Source of the DNA: Paracidovorax sp031843945 | GTDB lineage: Bacteria; Pseudomonadota; Gammaproteobacteria; Burkholderiales; Burkholderiaceae_C | Reading direction: 5' to 3' | Assembly (NCBI RefSeq): GCF_031843945.1 | Contig: NZ_JAVTJJ010000004.1 | Coordinates: 62,001-126,000 of the forward strand | Length of the DNA stretch: 64,000 nt | In this document: positions 35,801-43,629 of the stretch, piece by piece | Numbering within the stretch: position 1 is the first letter of the stretch | Layout of the letters: every line of letters starts with the position of its first letter | The notes under the pieces: model-generated | Seen by the model: only the letters and a program-made list of their open reading frames with translations | Databases searched by the model: none | What the model was told of the DNA's origin: nothing | Position numbers and translations under genes: made by a program

Positions 35801-36932
35801 GCCGGCCCGTGTCTTGCGACGCGAAGCACCAGCGCAGCCAGCCTTCCGCCTCATCGCCGAACGCCACCCCGGGCGCCAGCCCCAGTCCGGCCTCGGCAAC
35901 CAGCCGCTGGGCCAGTGCCAGCGAATCGGGCTGGCCTTGCAGGCGAAAGAACGCATATATGCCGCCCTTGGCCGGGGCGACGGTAACGCCGGGCAGCGCT
36001 TGCAGCAACGGCACCAGCGTGTCGCGACAGGTGCGCAGGTGGCCGGCCACGCGCGGCGTGATCTCGGCCTCGTGCTGAAGCGCGGCCAGGCCGGCCCCCT
36101 GGGTGAACACGCTGACGCAGGAGGTGTTGAACTCCACCAGCTTGCCCATGTGGTGCGTGAGCGACGGCGGCATCACCAGCCAGCCCAGTCGCCAGCCGGT
36201 CATCAGAAAGCTCTTGGAAAAGCTCTGCACCACCACCAGCCGGTCCTGCGGCTCGGCGATGTCGAGAAAGCTGGGCGCGCAGCCGTGCGGCGTGGGCTCG
36301 TAATAGAGCCGCTCGTAGACCTCATCGGCCAGGATCCAGGTGCCCGTGGTGCGACAGTGCGCCAGATGCGCCGCTGCTCCTCGGCCGACAGCGTCCAGCC
36401 GGTCGGGTTGTTGGGCGCGTTGACCACCAGCATGCGTGTGCCCCGGGGTGATCGCCTCCAGCAACGCATCCATATCCAGCGCCCAGGCGCCGTCCGGCTG
36501 CGGGCGCAGCGGCACGCAGCGCAGGCGCGCTCCCAGCACCAGGGGCTGAGCCGTGAGGTGGGGCCACACCGGCGTGACCGCCACGACCTCGTCGCCGGCA
36601 TCCAGCAACGCCTGCATGGCCAGCATCAGCGCGTTCACGCCGCCGGAGGTGATGGCGATGCGATCCACCGCCACCGTGCCGCGCAGCCGGCTCGCGTACG
36701 CCGCCACTTGCTCTCGCAGCTCTGGCAGCTCTGGCAGCTCTGGCAGGCCCAGGTTGTGGGAATAAAAGGTTTCACCGCGCTGAAGCGAGGTGATCGCCGC
36801 GTCGCGTATGGACTGTGGCGTGGGCTCGTCGCTTTCGCCGAACCAGAACGGCAGCACGTCGCTGCGGCCCATGGCTGCATTGGCGACTTCCCGGATGCGG
36901 GATTCCTGCAGGGCGGCGAGAGTGGCGCGCAT
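35757..36932 (-). CDS. Aminotransferase class I/II with two compensating frameshifts
   Basis: 391 residues as read, a PLP-dependent fold-type I aminotransferase (AspC/AlaT-like). The N-terminal TFYSHNLGLPEL, ITSGGVNALMLAMQALLDAGDEV and the lysine segment VVVQSFSKSFLMTGWRLGW (Schiff-base Lys) are normal. Between ITPG and TTGTWILADEVYE, however, the frame reads nonsense, while the next frame gives the expected TRMLVVNAPNNPTGWTLSAE. An extra base near 36441-36444 (C run) and a missing base near 36358-36360 explain this. The real NNPTG PLP-binding motif (36398-36412) is therefore out of frame. A 9-bp repeat is also inserted in the LPEL region. Substrate unknown. Confidence 0.75.
   Translation of the reverse strand: MRATLAALQESRIREVANAAMGRSDVLPFWFGESDEPTPQSIRDAAITSLQRGETFYSHNLGLPELPELPELREQVAAYASRLRGTVAVDRIAITSGGVNALMLAMQALLDAGDEVVAVTPVWPHLTAQPLVLGARLRCVPLRPQPDGAWALDMDALLEAITPGHTHAGGQRAQQPDRLDAVGRGAAAHLAHCRTTGTWILADEVYERLYYEPTPHGCAPSFLDIAEPQDRLVVVQSFSKSFLMTGWRLGWLVMPPSLTHHMGKLVEFNTSCVSVFTQGAGLAALQHEAEITPRVAGHLRTCRDTLVPLLQALPGVTVAPAKGGIYAFFRLQGQPDSLALAQRLVAEAGLGLAPGVAFGDEAEGWLRWCFASQDTGRLVEGVVRLKEWLGL
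36711..36746 (-). repeat. 9-bp tandem repeat in the aminotransferase gene
   Basis: About three to four copies of CTCTGGCAG (plus strand) expand a normal GLPELRE segment into GLPELPELPELRE. In frame and probably slippage-derived. Confidence 0.75.
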
Positions 36933-37058
36933 GGCTTGAATGAATGAGGAGTGAATGAAGCGAAGCAGCAGAGGGACTGTGCCGGAACGTCGAGACGCGC
37001 CAGCAGTCCATGCCGAAGCATGTGGCTTGGCCTATATTGCAGTCACGGAGGGACGATC

Positions 37059-37361
37059 ATGATTGAAAACGCCAAAGCGAGCGCTTCGATGTCAACGAAG
37101 CGGCGCATCGGAAACGCTGCGACGCTGGCCACGCCTTGGGCGCTGGCAGTGCTGTTGGTGATGGCACCCACAGCGCAGGCGCGCACTGCAACGCAGGAGC
37201 GCACGGCTGAAGCACCGAAGGCTGCCAAGAAAGGCAGCGTGCGCATCAAGAATCAGCAGAACAATTCGCAGGAAACACCGGCCCAGCGCGACCGGCGCCT
37301 GCTGCGCGAATGCAAGGGACTGCCCAATGCAGGCGCGTGCCGGGGCTTCACCGGGCGGTAG
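37059..37361 (+). CDS. Small exported basic protein, hypothetical
   Basis: 100 residues; ATG follows GGAGGGACGATC, a strong ribosome site. A hydrophobic segment (TPWALAVLLVMAPTAQA, about 25-41) looks like a signal peptide or anchor after a short basic N-terminus. The mature part is Lys/Arg/Gln-rich and ends RLLRECKGLPNAGACRGFTGR with two Cys that may form a disulfide. This ECKG-x-x-NAGAC ending recurs in small Comamonadaceae proteins as I remember it. Function unknown. Convergent with the next gene. Confidence 0.55.
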   Translation: MIENAKASASMSTKRRIGNAATLATPWALAVLLVMAPTAQARTATQERTAEAPKAAKKGSVRIKNQQNNSQETPAQRDRRLLRECKGLPNAGACRGFTGR

Positions 37362-37364
37362 GCG

Positions 37365-38306
37365 TCACACCTTCGACACCGCGCCCTGGCCAGAGAAATG
37401 TCCTTCGATATTGGCCAGGAATCGATCCACGCTGGACTGCACCGCCTCAGGCGACCAGCCGCCGACATGCGGGGTAAGCAGTACGTTGTCCAGCGCAATC
37501 AGCGATTCAGGCGGAGCCGGCTCGCTCTCGTACACGTCCAGGCCAGCACCTGCGATGCGGTACTCGCGCAGCGCGGCGGCCAGCGCTTCGGTGTCCACCA
37601 CGCTGCCGCGCGAGATGTTGACCAGGTAGCCCTGCGGCCCAAGCGCCTGCAGCACCTGCGCGTTCACCCGGTGGTGGGTGGCGGCACCGCCCGGCGTGGC
37701 GCAGACCAGCACGTCACACCAGGTGGCCAGCGCCTCCAGGCTGTCGAAATACGAGTGATCGACGCCGGGGCGCGGCTGTCGGTTGTGATAGCCCACCGGC
37801 ATGTCGAAGGCCGCGGCACGCCGCGCTATCTTCTGCCCGATGGCGCCCAGCCCGAAGATGCCCAGCCGCTTACCCGACACGTTCGTGGGCAGCCCGATGG
37901 CTGTGCGCCAGACGCCTTCGCGGCACAGCCGGTCCAGCGGACGCAGGCCGCGCACGATGCCAATCAACAGCCCGAAAGCATGGTCGGCCACGCAATCGTC
38001 GTTGGTGCCGGCGCCCGTCGCGACCACGATGCCGCGCGCCCGGGCAGCGTCCACCGCGATGTTTTCATAGCCGGCGCCCAAAGCGCAGATCAGCTCCAGC
38101 GACGGCATGGCATCGATCTCCTGCGCCGACAGTCCGGTCGCCCCCACCGTAAGGACGGCGCGAAAGCGTTCGCCCTGGGTGGCGATGGCCGACGTGCGCT
38201 CTGACGCGGTAGGCGCGTAGTGCAGGTCGTACTGCGCGCCGATCTGGGCCTGATGTCCCGGGGTCAGCGTGTGGATGACGAGCAGAGGAATCTTGGAAAC
38301 GGTCAC
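37365..38306 (-). CDS. D-isomer-specific 2-hydroxyacid dehydrogenase
   Basis: 313 residues. NAD(P)H-dependent reduction of 2-oxoacids such as glyoxylate or hydroxypyruvate. The dinucleotide motif is GIFGLGAIGQKIARR (about 148-162), and the catalytic triad is seen as NISRGSVVD (Arg), AGLDVYESEP (Glu) and LLTPHVGGW (His). It is close to the GhrB/hydroxypyruvate reductase-like group. It is followed by a repeat upstream of its start and stands alone. Confidence 0.92.
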   Translation of the reverse strand: MTVSKIPLLVIHTLTPGHQAQIGAQYDLHYAPTASERTSAIATQGERFRAVLTVGATGLSAQEIDAMPSLELICALGAGYENIAVDAARARGIVVATGAGTNDDCVADHAFGLLIGIVRGLRPLDRLCREGVWRTAIGLPTNVSGKRLGIFGLGAIGQKIARRAAAFDMPVGYHNRQPRPGVDHSYFDSLEALATWCDVLVCATPGGAATHHRVNAQVLQALGPQGYLVNISRGSVVDTEALAAALREYRIAGAGLDVYESEPAPPESLIALDNVLLTPHVGGWSPEAVQSSVDRFLANIEGHFSGQGAVSKV

Positions 38307-38320
38307 GGCAGCACTCCAGA

Positions 38321-38395
38321 AGTTTTGCTTCGTTTTTGATAGCTATGAGCGCTTGCTGTTCAAGCGCTACAAGCCGAAAAGATCTAAATTTTCAG
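38321..38395 (-). repeat. Dispersed palindromic repeat, copy 7
   Basis: TTTTTGATAGCTATGAGCGC, then TTGCTGTTCAAGCGCTACAA. It lies upstream of the 2-hydroxyacid dehydrogenase in its divergent gap with the hydrolase gene. Confidence 0.8.
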
Positions 38396-38553
38396 ACCAG
38401 GAGCGGTACAACTCCCATTGCCGCAGATGGTAACCACGCACGAAACTTGCTCGGGCCTCGTAGTTACCGGCGGGATACCGCCGCGCTGTCATCCAGACAA
38501 GCCCGCAGACCGTTACCAGAACTTTCCACCACTTTCGCCACTCAGCTCCTTCC

Positions 38554-39438
38554 ATGAAACGCTGGCTTGCCTTTTCCTCCGTCGTCCTGGCCATGGCTGT
38601 CACCGCTGGCTGTGCCACGCTCGACGCCAAGCAGCGTGAATGGATCTTCCAGCCCAGCGACCGCGCCTGGGGCGGCATGCAGATGACCGATGGCATGCAG
38701 GACGTGTGGATCGACTTCCGGTCCGCTGCCACATCGCGCACTGAAAAGCTGCACGGCCTGTGGATGCCATCAGGCCAGGCCGACGCTCCCGTGCTGCTGT
38801 ACCTGCATGGCGCCCGCTGGAACGTCACCGGCTCCGCTCCGCGCATCCGCCGCATGAACGAGATGGGTTTTTCGGTGCTGGCCGTGGACTACCGGGGCTT
38901 TGGCCGCAGCAGCGCGGGCCTGCCTTCCGAAGCCACGGCGCTGGAAGACGCGCATGCCGCCTGGAAGTGGCTGGCCGCGCAGCACCCCAAAAGCGAGCGT
39001 TACATCTTCGGCCATTCGCTGGGCGGCGCCATCGCCATCGACCTGGCCGCGCAGGTGCCAGACGAGCGCGGCACCATCGTCGAGGGCACCTTCACCAACA
39101 TCGCTGAAGTAGTCAGCACCTTCAAGTGGGGCTGGCTGCCCATCTCGGGTTTGATCACCCAACGCTTTGAGTCGGTGCAGAAGGTGGCGCACATCGGCTC
39201 ACCGCTGCTGGTGGTGCACGGCAGCGAAGACCGGCTCATCCTGCCCTCGCTGGGCCGCAAGCTGTATGAGGCCGCGCAGGAGCCCAAGCGCTTCGTGATG
39301 GTGGAAGGCGGAACGCACCACAACACCAATGATCTGGGGCAGGACCAATACCGCGAAGCATTGAACGAGCTGTTCCAGCTGCCGCTGCCCGGCGGCGCGC
39401 AGCAGGCGGCCGCGGCCGCAGCTTCGCAACGCAGCTGA
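38554..39438 (+). CDS. Lipoprotein alpha/beta hydrolase
   Basis: 294 residues. Lipobox TAGC gives lipid-modified Cys20 after MKRWLAFSSVVLAMAVTAGC. The hydrolase fold has LLYLHGARWN (oxyanion region), DYRGFGRSSAG, the nucleophile elbow GHSLGGA (Ser), VVHGSEDRL (Asp) and EGGTHHN (His). It is related to the ABHD12/13-BEM46 group, esterase or lipase-like. Membrane-anchored, facing the periplasm. The C-terminus is Ala/Gln-rich. Substrate unknown. Confidence 0.85.
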   Translation: MKRWLAFSSVVLAMAVTAGCATLDAKQREWIFQPSDRAWGGMQMTDGMQDVWIDFRSAATSRTEKLHGLWMPSGQADAPVLLYLHGARWNVTGSAPRIRRMNEMGFSVLAVDYRGFGRSSAGLPSEATALEDAHAAWKWLAAQHPKSERYIFGHSLGGAIAIDLAAQVPDERGTIVEGTFTNIAEVVSTFKWGWLPISGLITQRFESVQKVAHIGSPLLVVHGSEDRLILPSLGRKLYEAAQEPKRFVMVEGGTHHNTNDLGQDQYREALNELFQLPLPGGAQQAAAAAASQRS

Positions 39439-39526
39439 TCGTCAACCCAGCGGGCTTTTTCGCGTTGGCGGACGGCCCACGGCGTCGACCCGTGGCGCGC
39501 AATGACTCTGTTACGCTCGCCCGCAC

Positions 39527-40783
39527 ATGTCCGTCCCGCCTGCCTTGCCTGCCGCCTCCAGGCCGGAGCTGTTGCCCAGCACCGCGTTGCCCCCTGGCCT
39601 TGCCATCGTCATGTTGGCCCTGCTGCTGAGCATTCAGCCCGTCACCACCGACCTTTACCTTCCCGCCCTGCCCGCGCTCACCCGCAGCCTGGGTGCCAGC
39701 GTGGCGTCTGCACACCTCACGCTGAGCGCTCTGCTGCTGGCCTTCGGCCTGTCGCAACTGGTGTGGGGGCCGCTGTCCGACCGATTCGGCCGCCGTCCCA
39801 TCCTGCTGACGGGTTTGGGTGTGTACACCGCCGCATCGGTGGGCAGCGTGCTGGCGCCGTCGATGGATCAACTGATTGCGTGGCGAGTGGCCCAGGGCGT
39901 TGCGATGGGCGCGGTGGTGATGTGCGCCCGCGCCATCGTGCGCGACCTCTACACACCATTGACCGGTGCGCGCGCCATGTCGAAGGCGCTGACCGGGCTG
40001 GGCATCGTCGCCTGCATCTGCGCGCCACTGGGCGGGCTGCTGACCGAATGGCTGGGCTGGCGCGCGGCGCTGCTGGCACTGACGGTGTACGCCGCCGGCA
40101 CGCTCACCCTGGTCGCGCTGCGCCTTCCTGAAACCCTGCTGCAGCGCAACCCGCGCGCGCTGCAGCCCGCCACCCTGGTGCGCACCTGGGCACTGGTGCT
40201 GCGCACCCCCACGTTCTGGGCGTTTTCGCTACTGACCACGGCAAGCTATGGCGGCCTCTTCACCTTTCTAGCCGCCTCGCCGTTCGTCTTCATCGACGTG
40301 CTGGGCCTGTCGCGCACGGCCTATGGCCTGGCGATGCTGTCCGCCAGCCTGGCATACCTGTTGGGCACCTTCCTGTGCCGGTGGCTGCTGGCGCGCACGG
40401 GCGTGGTGCGCACCGTGGCGCTGGCGGGCGGCCTCAGTGCGGCCGCAGGCGCCAGCATGCTGCTGGCGGCGCTGGGCGGTTGGCACACGCCGTGGGCGCT
40501 GCTGCTGCCGTTCTATCTGTTCGCGCTGGGGCATGGCATGCACCAGCCCTGCGGGCAGAGCGGCGCAGTGGGCCCGTTTCCGCAGGCCGCAGGCGTGGCC
40601 TCTGCATTGAACGGTTTCATGATGATGCTGGCCGCCTTCGCCACCGGCGCCTGGCTGAGCACACAAGCCGGCGGCACCGTCTGGCCTCTGGTACACGGCC
40701 TCGCCTTCTGGTCGGTGCTGCTGGCCACCATCGCCTGGACGCTGGTGCGTCGCTTCGGAGAACCCCTGCATGCCGCCCGCTGA
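39527..40783 (+). CDS. MFS drug-resistance transporter (Bcr/CflA family)
   Basis: 418 residues, 12 predicted helices. The Bcr signature LLSIQPVTTDLYLPALPALTRSLGAS is at residues about 30-55, followed by the loop motif GLSQLVWGPLSDRFGRRPILLTGL. It expels small drugs using the proton gradient. Its stop overlaps the miaA start by 14 bp, so the two may be co-transcribed, although their functions are unrelated. Confidence 0.92.
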   Translation: MSVPPALPAASRPELLPSTALPPGLAIVMLALLLSIQPVTTDLYLPALPALTRSLGASVASAHLTLSALLLAFGLSQLVWGPLSDRFGRRPILLTGLGVYTAASVGSVLAPSMDQLIAWRVAQGVAMGAVVMCARAIVRDLYTPLTGARAMSKALTGLGIVACICAPLGGLLTEWLGWRAALLALTVYAAGTLTLVALRLPETLLQRNPRALQPATLVRTWALVLRTPTFWAFSLLTTASYGGLFTFLAASPFVFIDVLGLSRTAYGLAMLSASLAYLLGTFLCRWLLARTGVVRTVALAGGLSAAAGASMLLAALGGWHTPWALLLPFYLFALGHGMHQPCGQSGAVGPFPQAAGVASALNGFMMMLAAFATGAWLSTQAGGTVWPLVHGLAFWSVLLATIAWTLVRRFGEPLHAAR

Positions 40784-41771
40784 CCGGCCATCACGGCCCG
40801 CCTACATTGCCCTGGCCGGCCCCACCGCATCGGGCAAGACCGCTGGCGCGCTGGCCATTGCCGAGGCGCTGTCGCCGCACCTGCCGGTAGAGATCATCAG
40901 CGTCGATTCGGCCCTGGTCTACCGCGGCATGAACATCGGCACCGCCAAGCCCACGGCCGAAGAGCAGGCCCGCGCGCCGCACCACCTCATCGATATCCGC
41001 GACCCGCTGCAGGCTTACAGCGCGGCCGAATTCGTGGCCGACGCCCAGCGCCTCATCACCGAGATCAACGCCCGCGGCGCGCTGCCGCTGCTGGTGGGTG
41101 GCACCATGCTGTACTTCAAGGCGCTCATCGACGGCATCGACGACATGCCCGCCGCCGACCCTGCCGTGCGTGCGGAGCTGGAAGCGCGCGCCGCCGCCAT
41201 CGGCTGGCCCGCCATGCATGCCGAGCTGGCGCGCATCGACCCCGCCACCGCCGCGCGCCTGGCGCCGGCAGACAGCCAGCGCATCCAGCGCGCGCTGGAG
41301 GTGTGGCACGTGTCCGGCCAGCCCCTGTCGCACTTTCACACTATTAAAAAGATAGCTGCCAGCGCTTATCCATCAAGCGCTGGAGCCCTTTTTTCTTTAG
41401 AACCGGCTGATCGGTCCTGGTTGCACGCCCGCATCGCCCAGCGCTTTGACGCCATGCTGCAGGCCGGTTTCATCGACGAGGTGCAAGCCTTGAGAGCACG
41501 CGGCGACCTGCACCCCGATCTGCCCTCAATGCGCTGCGTCGGTTACCGCCAGGCTTGGGAGGCGCTGGACACGCAAGCCGCCACCGGCTCCTTCCCGACA
41601 CACCATCTGCGCGAGCGCGGCATCGTCGCCACGCGGCAACTCGCCAAGCGCCAGATCACCTGGCTGCGCAGCATGCCGCAGCGCCAAACCATCGTGTGCG
41701 ACGCGCAGGACGCCATCGCCACCTTGGTGCTTTCCGTGCAAAGCCTGCTGGCCGAAAGCACATCCGCATGA
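40770..41771 (+). CDS. miaA: tRNA dimethylallyltransferase
   Basis: 333 residues. It adds the dimethylallyl group to A37 of tRNAs reading codons that begin with U. Motifs: P-loop AGPTASGKTAGA (16-27), DSALVYRGMNIGTAKP, GGTMLYFKAL, and RQLAKRQITWLR in the C-terminal tRNA-binding part. A repeat copy is in frame at residues 191-210, where E. coli MiaA has its variable insertion domain, so the protein can tolerate it. The stop overlaps the next ATG (ATGA). Confidence 0.95.
   Translation: MPPADRPSRPAYIALAGPTASGKTAGALAIAEALSPHLPVEIISVDSALVYRGMNIGTAKPTAEEQARAPHHLIDIRDPLQAYSAAEFVADAQRLITEINARGALPLLVGGTMLYFKALIDGIDDMPAADPAVRAELEARAAAIGWPAMHAELARIDPATAARLAPADSQRIQRALEVWHVSGQPLSHFHTIKKIAASAYPSSAGALFSLEPADRSWLHARIAQRFDAMLQAGFIDEVQALRARGDLHPDLPSMRCVGYRQAWEALDTQAATGSFPTHHLRERGIVATRQLAKRQITWLRSMPQRQTIVCDAQDAIATLVLSVQSLLAESTSA
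41341..41400 (-). repeat. Dispersed palindromic repeat, copy 8, inside miaA
   Basis: Contains AGATAGCTGCCAGCGCTTAT and the second arm AAGCGCTGGAGCCCTTTTTT on the plus strand, an inverse-oriented copy with an intact stem. Translated as TIKKIAASAYPSSAGALFSL. Confidence 0.9.
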
Positions 41772-42478
41772 CCGGCATTACCGACACGGCCGCCGCCCCC
41801 GTGCTGCGCGTGACCGGCCTGGCCAAGCACTATGGCGACGCCGCCATCTTCAGCCACGTAGATCTGACCGTGCAGCGCGGCGAATTCGTCGCCATCGTCG
41901 GTGATTCGGGCGTGGGCAAATCGACTCTGCTCAATTGCCTGGCCGCGCTGGACACCTGGGACGCCGGCCGCATCGAGCATGACGGCGCAAGCGGCGCGAC
42001 CGACCTGGGCGCGCTGGACGACACGCAGCGCGCCCTGTGGCGGCGCGAGCACGTGGGCTTCGTCTTCCAGGCCTTCCACGTGCTGCCGCATCTGGACGTG
42101 GCTCAGAACGTCGCCCTGCCCCTGATGCTGCTGGGCCGCAGCGACCCGGCGCGCGTCGAACGCATGCTGGACGCCGTGGGCCTGCAGGGCCTGGGCGCGC
42201 GGCTGCCGCAGCAGTTGAGCGGCGGGCAGTTGCAGCGCGTGGCCATCGCCCGCGCGCTGGTGCACCGCCCCGCACTGCTGCTGGCCGACGAGCCCACCGG
42301 CAACCTCGACCCCACCACCGCCGCGCGGGTGATGGACCTGCTGCTGGCGCAGACGCGCGAGCACGGTGCGTCGCTGGTGCTGGTCACCCACTCGGCTGCA
42401 GCTGCGGCGCGGGCCGACCGGGTGCTGCACCTCACGGCGCAGGGCATCGCCGGCGCAAATCAGCCGATGGCGGGATAG
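41768..42478 (+). CDS. LolD/YbbA-like ABC ATPase
   Basis: 236 residues. Walker A GDSGVGKST, Q-loop FVFQAFHVLPHLDVAQNV, signature LSGGQLQRVAIARAL, Walker B LLLADEPTGNLD, H-loop VTHS. This is the LolD/MacB class that serves FtsX-type permeases. The matching permease lies 1.15 kb downstream at 43630, with map and ParD-like genes on the opposite strand between them. It is coupled to miaA by ATGA. Its 3' end overlaps the convergent map end by 19 bp. Confidence 0.9.
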   Translation: MTGITDTAAAPVLRVTGLAKHYGDAAIFSHVDLTVQRGEFVAIVGDSGVGKSTLLNCLAALDTWDAGRIEHDGASGATDLGALDDTQRALWRREHVGFVFQAFHVLPHLDVAQNVALPLMLLGRSDPARVERMLDAVGLQGLGARLPQQLSGGQLQRVAIARALVHRPALLLADEPTGNLDPTTAARVMDLLLAQTREHGASLVLVTHSAAAAARADRVLHLTAQGIAGANQPMAG

Positions 42479-43254
42479 TCGCCCAACCCATCGGGCCAGG
42501 GCGTCAGCACGTCGAAGCCGGTGGCCGTCACGGCCACCATGTGCTCCCACTGGGCGGATCGCGACTTGTCGCGCGTCACCACCGTCCAGCCGTCGGCTAG
42601 CTCTTTTGTTTCGGCCTTGCCAGCGTTGATCATCGGCTCGATGGTGAACACCATGCCTTCTTCCAGCCGCAGGCCGGTGCCGCGCCGGCCCCATTGCAGC
42701 ACCTGCGGATCGTCGTGGTAGATCTGGCCGATGCCGAGGCCGCAGTATTCGCGCACCACGCTGAAGCACTCGCGGTGCGCCACGGTTTGAATGGCATGGC
42801 CCACGTCGCCCAGCGTGGCGCCGGGGCGCACTGCGCGAATGCCGGCGCATAACGCCTCGTACGTGGTGCGCACCAGCCGGCGCGCCAGCGGTGCGGGTTC
42901 GCCCACGAAGTACGTTCAGCTGGTGTCGCCGAACCAGCCATCTTTCAGCACAGCCACGTCGATGTTGATGATGTCGCCCGCCTTCAGCACCTCATCGGGC
43001 CGGGGAATGCCGTGGCAGATCACGTGGTTGACCGAGGTACACACCGTCTTGGTGTAGCCGCTGTAACCCACGTTGGCGGGAATGGCGCCCTGCACATGCA
43101 CGATGTGGTCGTGGCACAGGCGGTCGAGCTGCTCGGTGGTGACACCCGGCTGCACGTGCGGGGCAATCATGCGCAGCACGTCGGCCGCCAGCGCCGCTGC
43201 GGCGAGGAACATGGCGATGTCGGCGGGCGATCGGATCAGGTCGGGCCGGCTCAT
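42460..43254 (-). pseudogene. map: Type I methionine aminopeptidase interrupted by in-frame TGA
   Basis: 264 codons, a normal MetAP I length, all in one frame but broken by TGA at 42918-42916. The upstream part keeps NVGYSGYTKTVCTSVNHVICHGIP (His) and GDIINIDVAVLKDGWFGDTS (both metal Asp); the downstream part, starting TYFVGEP, keeps GHAIQTVA-like, CGLGIG, EEGMVFTIEPM (Glu) and the final QWEHMVAVT (Glu). The lost codon should be Arg or Lys (DTS-R-xFFVG), so CGA to TGA is likely. Start ATG overlaps the ParD-like stop by one base. The enzyme removes initiator Met and is essential, so another map copy is expected elsewhere if this one is dead. Confidence 0.85.
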
Positions 43255-43508
43255 CAAGCCGCAGCCTTGCGGGCACGAACCACAGCGGTGACACCCAGCG
43301 TTCCCCGTTCCCACGTCGCCGCCACGCCCGCCTGCGCATCGTGCAGCAGCAGCTGGCAGATGTCGCTGTAGGTCAGCGCGGGATACAGCTCGGACAGCAT
43401 GCCGATGCGCATCCAGTGCTCGGCCTGCGCATTGATCGAGCGGCTCAACGCATCGCTGGCGGTGCGCAGGTTGTCGTGCATCGTGTCGGAAATTCTGACG
43501 ATGCCCAT
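43254..43508 (-). CDS. ParD-like family protein
   Basis: 84 residues from ATG at 43508. The segment MGIVRISDTMHDNLRTASDALSRSINAQAEHWMRIGMLSE matches the ParD-like antitoxin family (ribbon-helix-helix-like N-terminus). No toxin gene is adjacent; the coupled partner is map, an association I remember from other Proteobacteria. The interval upstream is AT-rich (TTGATAAACG, CGTATAAAAA on the minus strand), consistent with a promoter. Its role is unknown; it may be a regulator of the map-ParD pair. Confidence 0.8.
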   Translation of the reverse strand: MGIVRISDTMHDNLRTASDALSRSINAQAEHWMRIGMLSELYPALTYSDICQLLLHDAQAGVAATWERGTLGVTAVVRARKAAA

Positions 43509-43629
43509 GATCAGTTGGTTTTTATACGTTTCATATACGAATCGTTTATCAATCTGAAGAGTCGTGGCCAGAACTGGCTTTGCCCAAAACCGACGCAGTC
43601 CCGGCAGCGCCGGGCCGCACAATCGACCC

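Noticed and set aside
42916..42918. TGA in map read as selenocysteine
   Set aside because: The aligned residue should be Arg or Lys, and MetAP has no Sec at this position; no SECIS-like hairpin was noticed.
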